Shown here: in pieces, positions 25,530 to 32,833 of the stretch
How positions within the stretch are numbered: position 1 is the first letter of the stretch
How the letters are laid out: every line of letters starts with the position of its first letter
Assembly (NCBI GenBank): GCA_905214875.1
Contig: CAJMNR010000001.1
Coordinates: 62,001 to 126,000, forward strand
DNA: 64,000 bases
DNA from: an uncultured bacterium
GTDB taxonomy: Bacteria > Bacillota > Clostridia > Lachnospirales > Lachnospiraceae
Direction of reading: 5' to 3'
The notes under the pieces: model-generated
Database searches by the model: none
What the model was told of the DNA's origin: nothing
Seen by the model: the letters and a program-made list of their open reading frames with translations, nothing else
Program-made: the position numbers and the translations under genes

Positions 25530-26336
25530 ATGGTAATTGATATGCATACGCATATTTGGCCAGATAAGATTGCTAATAGGACGGTTGAAGCACTTCAAAA
25601 GAAAGCCCATATTCCAGCGTATTCCGATGGAACGCTTGCAGGATTGCAGGCGTCCATGAAGGATGCGGGAGTGGATATAAGCGTGATCTTGCCAGTAGTA
25701 ACGAAACCGGAACAGTTTGAGACAGTCAACAAGGTAGCGGCACAGCTAAACGAACAAGAACATCTCGTATCATTTGGAGGGATTCATCCGAAGAATACAG
25801 AGATTGAACAGAAGTTATGGTACATAAAGTCATTGGGGCTAAAGGGGATTAAGATTCATCCGGATTATCAGCAGGTATTTTTTGATGAGGATGAGTATGT
25901 TACGATTATTAAGTTGGCATTAGAGATGGGACTTATCATTTCTACCCATGCCGGTATAGATGTTGGAATTCCAACGCCAGTGCATTGTGCACCGGAGCAT
26001 GTTCTGCATGTATATGAGAAACTCCACCTTGGGGATAATGTGGATAACAAGTTGGTTTTGGCGCATACTGGTGGATGCAATCTATGGGAAGAAGTATTAG
26101 AAAAATTAGCTGGAAAGAAACTTTATTTTGATATGAGTTTTACGATGGGAAGAATCCCAGAAGAGCTATTTGTTAAGATTATTCGAAAACATGGATCAAA
26201 ACATATATTGTTTGGAACAGACAGCCCTTGGTCAAGTCAGAAAGAAAGTGTGGCATGGATTCACTCTCTTCCACTGACCGAGGAGGAAAAAGAAGATATT
26301 CTATGGGGAACAGCAAAACGACTAGGAATTTGCTAA
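25530..26336 (+). CDS. Amidohydrolase-2 family metal-dependent hydrolase
   Basis: 268 residues, TIM-barrel. The N-terminal DMHTHIW carries the HxH metal pair (His6, His8); KIHPDYQ near 112, STHAG near 138, LAHTGG near 180 and the late FGTDSPWS (Asp near 233) complete the metal/catalytic set. No signal peptide. Related to TatD-like and decarboxylase-type amidohydrolases; substrate cannot be assigned. It follows the CDF gene by 25 bp, so probably same transcript, and its stop lies 3 bp from the stop of the opposing sdaAA gene, with no room for a terminator between them. Confidence 0.88.
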   Translation: MVIDMHTHIWPDKIANRTVEALQKKAHIPAYSDGTLAGLQASMKDAGVDISVILPVVTKPEQFETVNKVAAQLNEQEHLVSFGGIHPKNTEIEQKLWYIKSLGLKGIKIHPDYQQVFFDEDEYVTIIKLALEMGLIISTHAGIDVGIPTPVHCAPEHVLHVYEKLHLGDNVDNKLVLAHTGGCNLWEEVLEKLAGKKLYFDMSFTMGRIPEELFVKIIRKHGSKHILFGTDSPWSSQKESVAWIHSLPLTEEEKEDILWGTAKRLGIC

Positions 26337-26339
26337 TGA

Positions 26340-27212
26340 TTAATAGCGTTCTAATTTTTCCATGAGGCGTTTGCCGGTAGGAGTTCCTGCAAGTCCGCCT
26401 TCTCCGGTTTCCCGAATGGAGCTAGGCATGCTCAGACCAATGCTTCTCATGGCATCAATCACCTCGTCTGTAGGGATGGCACTTGTCAGTCCGCAAAGGG
26501 CCAGGTCGGCACTGGTTAGAGCGTTGACCGCACCAATTACGTTACGTTTGACACAAGGAACCTCTACAAGTCCAGCTACCGGGTCACAGGCCAGGCCTAA
26601 CAGGTTTTTTAGTGCGATTGAGGCAGCATGGGCGATGGTATCACAGTCGCCGCCACTTAAATAGGCAATTCCAGCTGCGGCCATGGAAGAGGCAGCACCG
26701 ATTTCAGCTTGACAGCCGCCCTCTGCACCTGAAACAAATGCCCTTGTCGCGATGACTTCGCCAATGCCTGCAACAACATATAGGGCTTCGATCATTTTCT
26801 GCTCTGGAATATGAAGGTGTTTTTGTAATGTTAAGAATACTGCTGGTACAACGCCGCAAGATCCCGCAGTAGGGGCCGCAACAATACGCTTCATACAAGC
26901 ATTGGATTCTGCCATCTTGATAGCAGTGCTCATGATTTCACCGACCAAGGGACCGGACAATAGTCGGTTTTCCTTAAGAGCTTTATCGATCTTTGCTCCA
27001 TCTCCGCCTACAAGGCCGCTATTGGAACGGAGCTTTTCATCATAGCTTGCATCTGCATTTACCATAGAATGATAGATTTCGGTCATCGTTTCGAAGGATT
27101 GTTCTTTGGTAACCATCCGTTCTTTCATATCGGAGGCTTGTACAACTTCATAAAAATTCTGATTCGTTTCTTTACACTCTTTTAAAATCTGTTCTATTGA
27201 TTGAAAACTCAT
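26340..27212 (-). CDS. sdaAA: L-serine ammonia-lyase (dehydratase), alpha subunit
   Basis: 290 residues. Iron-sulfur-dependent catalytic subunit that converts L-serine to pyruvate and ammonia. Seen: APTAGSCGVVPAV near 112-124, GGCQAEIGAASSMAA near 163-177, and ACDPVAGLVEVPCVKRN near 213-229, which include the conserved cysteines expected to hold the [4Fe-4S] cluster. C-terminal TPTGKRL. Encoded 34 bp after the beta subunit. Pyruvate formed here could feed the PFOR encoded at 36.6 kb. Confidence 0.97.
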   Translation of the reverse strand: MSFQSIEQILKECKETNQNFYEVVQASDMKERMVTKEQSFETMTEIYHSMVNADASYDEKLRSNSGLVGGDGAKIDKALKENRLLSGPLVGEIMSTAIKMAESNACMKRIVAAPTAGSCGVVPAVFLTLQKHLHIPEQKMIEALYVVAGIGEVIATRAFVSGAEGGCQAEIGAASSMAAAGIAYLSGGDCDTIAHAASIALKNLLGLACDPVAGLVEVPCVKRNVIGAVNALTSADLALCGLTSAIPTDEVIDAMRSIGLSMPSSIRETGEGGLAGTPTGKRLMEKLERY

Positions 27213-27246
27213 TGTCTATAATCCTTTCTGTAGGTATTCAGTAGAT

Positions 27247-27906
27247 TTATTCTAGGCTTAAGTAGGTGACCTTCTGTATTCCTTCAAGATGAGCAATCCA
27301 ATCCAGTCCTTCTTTTGGAATTTCCTGATCGCATTCTAATACCATGACGGCATTACCACCGCGTCCATCACGATATAACTGCATCGTTGCGATATTTACG
27401 GATTTATGTGCAAGCATAGAAGTGACTTCCGTAACGTGACCTGGCTGGTCTTGATTATGTACGATTAAGGTTGGGTAATCGCCACTAAAATTGGCATCAA
27501 GTCCGTCAATCTTACAGACTTTAATGCATCCACCGCCTATACTTGAGGCGATAATTTCAAGTTGGCGCTTGCTTGCACCGCTTAATACAAGTTTACATGT
27601 ATTGGGATGGACATCTTTTAGCGTTGTACGAAGAAATTCAAACGTAAGATGTTTTTCTTTGGCAAGCTCAAAACTATGTGGAATGTTAATGTTGTCCGGC
27701 TTCATTCCAAGTAAGCCTGCAATCAGGGCACGGTCAGTACCATGGCCTTTTCCAGTTGCTAAAAATGACCCATGAAGATAAATCTTGGCATCCAATATAT
27801 CTTCGCCAAGCAATTTCCGTGAAATATATCCTATTTTAACAGCTCCAGCTGTATGGGAACTGGATGGACCGACCATAACAGGACCTAATACATCAAAAAT
27901 ATTCAT
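27247..27906 (-). CDS. sdaAB: L-serine ammonia-lyase (dehydratase), beta subunit
   Basis: 219 residues. N-terminal GPVMVGPSSSHTAGAVKIG (residues ~8-26) is the serine-dehydratase beta signature; a C-terminal ACT domain (PTLIVHNQDQPGHVTEVTSML, ~146-166) probably binds serine for regulation. First gene of the two-gene operon; RBS GAAAGGAA. Confidence 0.97.
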   Translation of the reverse strand: MNIFDVLGPVMVGPSSSHTAGAVKIGYISRKLLGEDILDAKIYLHGSFLATGKGHGTDRALIAGLLGMKPDNINIPHSFELAKEKHLTFEFLRTTLKDVHPNTCKLVLSGASKRQLEIIASSIGGGCIKVCKIDGLDANFSGDYPTLIVHNQDQPGHVTEVTSMLAHKSVNIATMQLYRDGRGGNAVMVLECDQEIPKEGLDWIAHLEGIQKVTYLSLE

Positions 27907-28023
27907 AAGTATTCCTTTCGCTAATTACATAGTAGTAAGATTTTAATAGGGTAGCACTCTTTTGATTGAACTGCAATAGGGGGACAGAAAAAGTTTGTTT
28001 TATTAGTATTTTTTAGACATTTC

Positions 28024-28053
28024 TTTATAATTCATTAAATTACCAGTAAACAA
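28024..28053 (-). promoter_or_regulatory. Promoter of sdaAB-sdaAA
   Basis: On the - strand TTGTTT (28053 to 28048), 18-bp spacer, TATAAA (28029 to 28024), leaving a ~110-nt leader. I saw no T-box or other known leader motif. Confidence 0.55.
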
Positions 28054-28131
28054 TCCTAAAATGACACAATTTAGACACCGTTGTTTCTATAATTTAAATT
28101 GTATAAATAATAGTGGGAATGGATGTAGAAC

Positions 28132-29472
28132 ATGATGAACCAAAGAAAGAGGCAAATGGTGGGGAGACTATTTGTCATGTTAGTAATCCTGGTTATTATT
28201 GCGCCTTTAAAGGATGTAGGAGCAGCAAGTAAGAAGGTTACTAAGATTACAGTTACCAATGTATCAAAAGATAAGCTTACAATGTTTACGGGAAAGACTT
28301 ATCAGCTAAAAGCATCTGTTAAGCCAACGAATGCGACGAATAAAAAGGTAACGTATACATCTTCAAACAAGAAGATAGCTACAGTATCTTCATCAGGCAA
28401 GATTACAGCGAAAGCAGCGGGGAACGCTACGATTACTGTAAAGGCAGCAGATGGAAGCAAGGTACAAAAAAAGATTAGGGTAACGGTAAAGAAAAAAGAA
28501 AAAGTAATACAAAAGATAACATTACCGACAAGTGAAACTCAAAAGTTAATTGTGGGAGAGACATATACATTAAATCCTGTGATTGCACCTTCCAAAAATA
28601 AAAGCAATGGAGTGACGTATACTTCAAGCAATACAAAGGTAGTGAAGGTGACATCTAAGGGAAAGGTAACGGCTGTTGGAGCGGGGAGCGCTACAGTAAA
28701 AGTAAAAGCAAAAGATACAGATGTTGTTTCAACAACCATAAAATTCACCGTTAAGACGTATGGTCAATTAACGGTAAAGAAAAGCCAAAGTATAGCTCAT
28801 ATGGGGCTAATTTATGAGGCACCATCCAATTCGGTTCCTGCTTTTCAGAAAGCGGCAGACAGTAATGCGTTTATGGGAATTGAAACAGACGTAAGAGAGA
28901 CAAAAGATGGAGAGTTCGTATTACTGCATGATGCAGATATTTCATCTAGAACAGATGGAAGTGGCTTAGTAAACAAGCTTACGCTTAAGGAGATTCTTAA
29001 TGCAAAGATGAATCGAGGAACGAACATCAGCAGTTATAAGAATTTGCGTATTCCGCGTATCGAGCAATACCTTGAAATCTGTAAAGACAAGGGAATGCGA
29101 CCGATTCTTCATATTAAGAGCATTACCAATTACAATAAACTTCTTCGTTTACTTGATCAGTATGGCTTAAAGGATAAGGCAATCATTACGGGATCAAAGG
29201 CAACAATGCAGAAGTTTAGAGCAATCGATAAGAAAATCAATCTATATTGGATTGGATATTTTACAAAGAGTAATATTGATTGGGCAGCAAAAAATAATAT
29301 TAATTTGAATGTTTCTTATCAAGAAGTAACACAAGAATTATGTGATTATGCTCATCGGAAGAAAATAAAAGTAGGCGCATGGACCGTAAACGACTATAAA
29401 GCCGCGAAACGAGTTCTATATAAAGGCGTTGACTTTATTACAGGGGATTATAAATTTGCATTGTATAAATAG
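28132..29472 (+). CDS. Secreted Big_2 (Ig-like) - glycerophosphodiester phosphodiesterase-like protein
   Basis: 446 residues: signal peptide (1-32, cleavage near VGA-AS), two bacterial Ig-like Big_2 domains (about 37-120 and 125-208; each with VTYTSSN-K-ATVSS-GKITA-type cores), then a GDPD TIM-barrel (about 215-446). Active-site residues present: His223, Glu251, Asp253 and His266-Asp267 (GIETDVRETKDGEFVLLHD). The usual His-Arg pair of the family is His-Met here (AHMG), and the PENT loop reads PSNS, so a key substrate-binding Arg is missing. Could cleave glycerophosphodiesters, including teichoic acid, at the cell surface; the changes make this uncertain. No sortase motif. Confidence 0.88.
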   Translation: MMNQRKRQMVGRLFVMLVILVIIAPLKDVGAASKKVTKITVTNVSKDKLTMFTGKTYQLKASVKPTNATNKKVTYTSSNKKIATVSSSGKITAKAAGNATITVKAADGSKVQKKIRVTVKKKEKVIQKITLPTSETQKLIVGETYTLNPVIAPSKNKSNGVTYTSSNTKVVKVTSKGKVTAVGAGSATVKVKAKDTDVVSTTIKFTVKTYGQLTVKKSQSIAHMGLIYEAPSNSVPAFQKAADSNAFMGIETDVRETKDGEFVLLHDADISSRTDGSGLVNKLTLKEILNAKMNRGTNISSYKNLRIPRIEQYLEICKDKGMRPILHIKSITNYNKLLRLLDQYGLKDKAIITGSKATMQKFRAIDKKINLYWIGYFTKSNIDWAAKNNINLNVSYQEVTQELCDYAHRKKIKVGAWTVNDYKAAKRVLYKGVDFITGDYKFALYK

Positions 29473-29531
29473 AAAAGAGGCGTGTGCTAGTCTTATGTTA
29501 TCTTATCATAAGATGGCATGTGCCTCTTTTT
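29473..29531 (+). terminator. Rho-independent terminator after GDPD gene
   Basis: AAAAGAGGC ... GCCTCTTTTT with inner TCTTATG/CATAAGA stem. Confidence 0.9.
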
Positions 29532-29532
29532 C

Positions 29533-29561
29533 TTGACTCACTAACTGATGTGCAATATAAT
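29533..29561 (+). promoter_or_regulatory. Promoter of thiamine operon
   Basis: TTGACT (29533-29538), 17-bp spacer, TATAAT (29556-29561), just upstream of the TPP riboswitch. Confidence 0.85.
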
Positions 29562-29571
29562 GTGAGGGAAC

Positions 29572-29665
29572 ACGAGGGAGCTAGGAGAAACCTGGCTGAG
29601 AGTAGGACTGTTGTGTCCTTGACCTTGACCTGATCTGGGTAATGCCAGCGTAGGAAGGTGCGAAT
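29572..29665 (+). ncRNA. TPP riboswitch (THI element)
   Basis: Contains the conserved THI-box blocks GGGAGCT (29576-29582), GGCTGAGAGTA (29594-29604), GACCTTGACCTGATCTGG (29621-29638) and GTAATGCCAGCGTAGGAAG (29639-29657) in the right order. It lies directly before a transcription terminator and a thiamine-uptake operon, as expected for a TPP-off switch. Confidence 0.96.
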
Positions 29666-29680
29666 TATTGGATGAACACG

Positions 29681-29712
29681 TCCTTTCTGGCTTTGTCAGG
29701 AGGGATTTTTTT
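29681..29712 (+). terminator. Riboswitch expression-platform terminator
   Basis: TCCTTTCTG / CAGGAGGGA (9 bp with two G-U) around a 7-nt loop, then TTTTTTT. AGGAAGG at 29652-29658, in the 3' strand of the riboswitch P1 region, can pair with CCTTTCT at 29682-29688, giving a plausible antiterminator when TPP is absent. Confidence 0.85.
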
Positions 29713-29835
29713 AATTGTTACGAAATTTCTCTGTCGAGCTATTTCCTAACAATTAAAAATGTCCCAAAAAGCGGGACGTGTGTTCCACACACTTTGTTCT
29801 GGAATCGGGCCCCCGATTCCAGAAAACAACTCCGC
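29706..29835. repeat. Cluster of inverted repeats between riboswitch and first thiamine gene
   Basis: TTTTAATTGTTA and TAACAATTAAAA form arms ~30 bp apart (about 29708-29760). They are followed by GTCCC/GGGAC (29761-29777), a GTGTG-TTC-CACAC hairpin ending in ACACTTTGTT, and a perfect 12-bp stem TCTGGAATCGGG / CCCGATTCCAGA (about 29799-29824). This ~190-bp stretch contains no gene. It resembles the elements at 3282, 36062 and 50134. Confidence 0.65.
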
Positions 29836-29897
29836 TAGATATTTGGCGTCCCATCAGCAGATGTTAAAAACGAAGAAAAAGAAAGGAAGTAGTAACT

Positions 29898-30194
29898 ATG
29901 GAAGCAAGTGTAGCAATTCAAACATTACCAGAAGCAAAGAATGATGAGGAATTAATCCGTATCGTGGATGAGGTAATCGCGTACATAAAAAGCACAGGAC
30001 TCAACTATTATGTGGGACCATTTGAGACAACGATTGAAGGCAATTATGATGAATTAATGGATATCGTAAAAGAATGCCAGCATATTGCAATTCGTGCGGG
30101 TGCACCTAGCGTTGCAGCGTACATAAAAGTTTCCTATAAGCCTGAAGGAGAAGTGTTGACAATTGAGAAAAAAGTTTCAAAGTATCACAAGTAA
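29898..30194 (+). CDS. Thiamine-binding protein, MTH1187/YkoF (DUF77) type
   Basis: 98 residues. Ferredoxin-like fold pattern of the MTH1187/YkoF family (VAIQTLP..., YVGPFETTIEGNYDELMDIVKECQ, KVSYKP). In Firmicutes such proteins accompany thiamine or HMP transporters and bind thiamine-related ligands in the cytoplasm. First gene under the TPP riboswitch, overlapping the permease gene by 32 nt. Confidence 0.88.
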   Translation: MEASVAIQTLPEAKNDEELIRIVDEVIAYIKSTGLNYYVGPFETTIEGNYDELMDIVKECQHIAIRAGAPSVAAYIKVSYKPEGEVLTIEKKVSKYHK

Positions 30195-30936
30195 GGGCGC
30201 ATATCTGATTGCAATCGTAGCATTACTTTTAATCTGGCAAGGCTTGTGCACATTTCAAATTGTGCCAAGCTTTATGTTGCCGTCTCCAGTTCGTGTAGGA
30301 CAGGCATTTGTGGAAGATTTCAGCCTGCTTATGATGCATACGAAAGTAACCTTGGCAGAAGCATTTGTAGGACTGTTTTTTGGTGTAGTAGTCGGATTTA
30401 TCATGGCGGTGCTTATGGATTGGAACGAAACGATCTATAAGGCATGTTATCCAATCCTTATCATTACACAGACCATACCGACGGTAGCCATCGCACCATT
30501 GCTTGTTTTATGGCTTGGCTATGAGATGGCACCAAAGGTTGTTTTAATTATTATAGTAACGTTTTTCCCAATTGCAATTGGAGTGCTAGATGGATTTCGA
30601 AGCGTAGATTCAGATGCAGTTAATCTGCTTCGATCCATGGGAGCAAATAAGTGGCAAATCTTTGTCCATTTAAAATCTAAAAGTTCATTAGGAAGTTTCT
30701 TTTCAAGTCTGAAGATTTCTGTGTCCTATTCCATTGTCGGGGCAGTGATATCCGAGTGGCTGGGTGGATTTAATGGACTTGGCGTATATATGACAAGAGT
30801 AAAAAAATCATTTGCATATGATAAGATGTTTGCGGTCATTTTTCTGATTTCCCTGCTTAGCATTGTCTTAATGGCAGTTGTAAAAGTACTGCGTATGAAA
30901 TGCATGCCTTGGGAACGTAAACAGTTAGAATCATAA
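30163..30936 (+). CDS. thiX: ABC transporter permease for HMP/thiamine precursor
   Basis: 257 residues, SsuC/TauC/ThiX-type permease with six helices. EAA loop FRSVDSDAVNLLRSMGANKWQIFVHLKSKSSLGSFFSSL near 145-183. Start is TTG 30163, 13 nt after AAGGAG and inside the end of the previous gene; no better in-frame start is seen. Operon with an NMT1/ThiY-type binding protein and an ATPase, under TPP control, supporting import of a hydroxymethylpyrimidine such as formylaminopyrimidine. Confidence 0.9.
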   Translation: MRKKFQSITSKGAYLIAIVALLLIWQGLCTFQIVPSFMLPSPVRVGQAFVEDFSLLMMHTKVTLAEAFVGLFFGVVVGFIMAVLMDWNETIYKACYPILIITQTIPTVAIAPLLVLWLGYEMAPKVVLIIIVTFFPIAIGVLDGFRSVDSDAVNLLRSMGANKWQIFVHLKSKSSLGSFFSSLKISVSYSIVGAVISEWLGGFNGLGVYMTRVKKSFAYDKMFAVIFLISLLSIVLMAVVKVLRMKCMPWERKQLES

Positions 30937-30948
30937 TAAGGAGGAAGT

Positions 30949-31968
30949 ATGAGAAAATTATATAAATCAGGAGCAGCGGTAGTATTGGCAATGAGCCTTG
31001 CAGCATCACTTGCTGCCTGTGGATCGAAAGACAAGAACACAGATACAGAGGGAGGAAAAGAGTTAAAGAAGATTACTCTTACCCTCGATTGGACACCAAA
31101 TACCAACCATACCGGATTATATGTGGCAAAAGACAAAGGGTATTTTAAAGAAGCAGGGCTTGATGTAGAAATCGTACAGTCGTCCGAGGACGCAGCAGAG
31201 CAAATCGTAGGATCTGGAAAAGCGGAATTTGGAATCTCATTTCAGGACACATTAGCAGCATGTTATTCTGCTGATGAAAAGATTCCGATTACTGCAGTGG
31301 CAACCCTTTTACAGCACAATACATCAGGAATCGTAAGCCGTAAAGGAGAGGGAATGACATCTCCAAAAGGACTCGAAGGCAAGAAGTATGCTACATGGCA
31401 GAATCCGATTGAACAGGCAATGATAAAAAATGTAATGGAGAAGGATGGTGGAGATTTTAGCAAGTTAAAAATGGTTCCACTTACTGTGGATGACGAAGTT
31501 AGCACATTAAAGGCAAAGACAGTAGATGCCATCTGGATTTACTATGGTTGGGCCGGAATTGCCTGCGAAGAAGCTAAGTTAGATACGGATTATTTTGCAT
31601 TTAGGGATATCAATCCAGTATTTGATTACTATACGCCAGTCATTATAGGAAATGATCAGTTCTTAAAGGAAAACGCAGATACGGTAAAGGCATTTTTACA
31701 AGCAGTTGAAAAAGGATACAAGGACGCTATTGCAAATGCAGAGGAAGCAGCAGAGATTCTCTGTAATAATGGGGAAGGCCTTTCTAAGGATTTAGTCCTT
31801 GCCAGTCAAAAGTATATGAATGATCAGTACATGGCTGAAGTGAGCCAATGGGGCTATATGGATCCTGCACGTTGGAATGCATTTTATAACTGGTTAAATG
31901 ATAATGAGTTGGTAAAGAATAAGATCCCTGAAAATACAGGATTCACAAACGAGTATTTACCACAATAG
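30949..31968 (+). CDS. thiY: NMT1/THI5-like substrate-binding lipoprotein (ThiY type)
   Basis: 339 residues. Lipobox SLAAC with Cys24. The mature domain starts with TLDWTPNTNHTGLYVAKDKGYF, the signature of pyrimidine-precursor binding proteins (ThiY, THI5). Extracellular capture of an HMP-type thiamine precursor. GGAGG precedes the ATG 12 bp after the permease gene. Confidence 0.95.
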   Translation: MRKLYKSGAAVVLAMSLAASLAACGSKDKNTDTEGGKELKKITLTLDWTPNTNHTGLYVAKDKGYFKEAGLDVEIVQSSEDAAEQIVGSGKAEFGISFQDTLAACYSADEKIPITAVATLLQHNTSGIVSRKGEGMTSPKGLEGKKYATWQNPIEQAMIKNVMEKDGGDFSKLKMVPLTVDDEVSTLKAKTVDAIWIYYGWAGIACEEAKLDTDYFAFRDINPVFDYYTPVIIGNDQFLKENADTVKAFLQAVEKGYKDAIANAEEAAEILCNNGEGLSKDLVLASQKYMNDQYMAEVSQWGYMDPARWNAFYNWLNDNELVKNKIPENTGFTNEYLPQ

Positions 31969-31992
31969 AGTTTGGATACTAAAGGTGGCAGA

Positions 31993-32736
31993 ATGGTAAA
32001 ATTAGAAACCAAGGGAATCACAAAGAGCTTTGATCATAATGTTGTGATTCAAGATATCAATATCGTTTTAAAGGAAAATGAACTAGTCAGTTTGCTTGGT
32101 GTAAGTGGAGCAGGAAAGACGACGTTGTTCAATGTCATAAGTGGCTTAGTGGAACCAGATGAAGGAAAGGTCCTCTTAGATGGCGAAGATATCACAGGAA
32201 AGTCAGGACATATTAGTTATATGCTACAAAAGGACCTTCTCATTCCGTTTAAGACAATTGAGGATAATGTTGCCATGCCGTTATTATTAAAAGGCATGAA
32301 GAAAAAGGAGGCAAGGGAACAGGTGGCTCCTTATTTTAAGGAGTTTGGCTTAGAAGGAATGAATAAGAAATATCCTTGTCAGTTATCAGGAGGAATGTGT
32401 CAGAGGGCAGCATTTTTACGAACGTATATGTTCTCATCAAAGATTACGTTATTAGATGAACCATTTAGTGCGCTAGATACAATCACCAAACGAACCATGC
32501 ATTCGTGGTATCTCTCAATTATGGAAAAGATTCAACTATCGACCGTATTTATTACTCATGATATTGATGAAGCAATTCTACTAAGCGACAGAATCTATCT
32601 TTTAACTGGAAAACCAGGAAGGATCACGAAAGAGATTAAGATAGAGAAAGAACGCCCAAGAGAAGAAGACTTTGTCTTAACAGAAGAGTTTTTGTCTTAT
32701 AAACGTGAAATCATCGATGCACTAAAGTTAGGATAA
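31993..32736 (+). CDS. thiZ: ABC transporter ATP-binding protein for HMP/thiamine precursor
   Basis: 247 residues from ATG 31993, preceded by AAAGGTGG; an earlier in-frame start at 31972 lies before that site. Walker A GVSGAGKTT at 36-44, Q-loop MLQKDLLIPF near 77, signature LSGGMCQRAAF near 132, Walker B ITLLDEPFSALD near 150, His in FITHDIDEA. SsuB/TauB/ThiZ subfamily. Last gene of the riboswitch operon; no clear terminator follows before the next promoter. Confidence 0.93.
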   Translation: MVKLETKGITKSFDHNVVIQDINIVLKENELVSLLGVSGAGKTTLFNVISGLVEPDEGKVLLDGEDITGKSGHISYMLQKDLLIPFKTIEDNVAMPLLLKGMKKKEAREQVAPYFKEFGLEGMNKKYPCQLSGGMCQRAAFLRTYMFSSKITLLDEPFSALDTITKRTMHSWYLSIMEKIQLSTVFITHDIDEAILLSDRIYLLTGKPGRITKEIKIEKERPREEDFVLTEEFLSYKREIIDALKLG

Positions 32737-32772
32737 TACAACAATGGGGGATATAGGAAATGGTAAAACCTA

Positions 32773-32801
32773 TTTAATAGCTTGCGTTATGACGATATAA
32801 T
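32773..32801 (+). promoter_or_regulatory. Promoter of large glycosyltransferase gene
   Basis: TTTAAT (32773-32778), 17-bp spacer, consensus TATAAT (32796-32801). The ATG at 32810 would be nearly leaderless from here, which favours the TTG start at 32834. Confidence 0.5.
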
Positions 32802-32833
32802 AGATAAAAATGAAAGGCAAAAGGGAGAAAAAA

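Noticed and set aside
29759..29944. Short open frame before the thiamine-binding gene
   Set aside because: It crosses the hairpin cluster and overlaps the real start of the thiamine-binding gene in another frame, without ribosome binding site.
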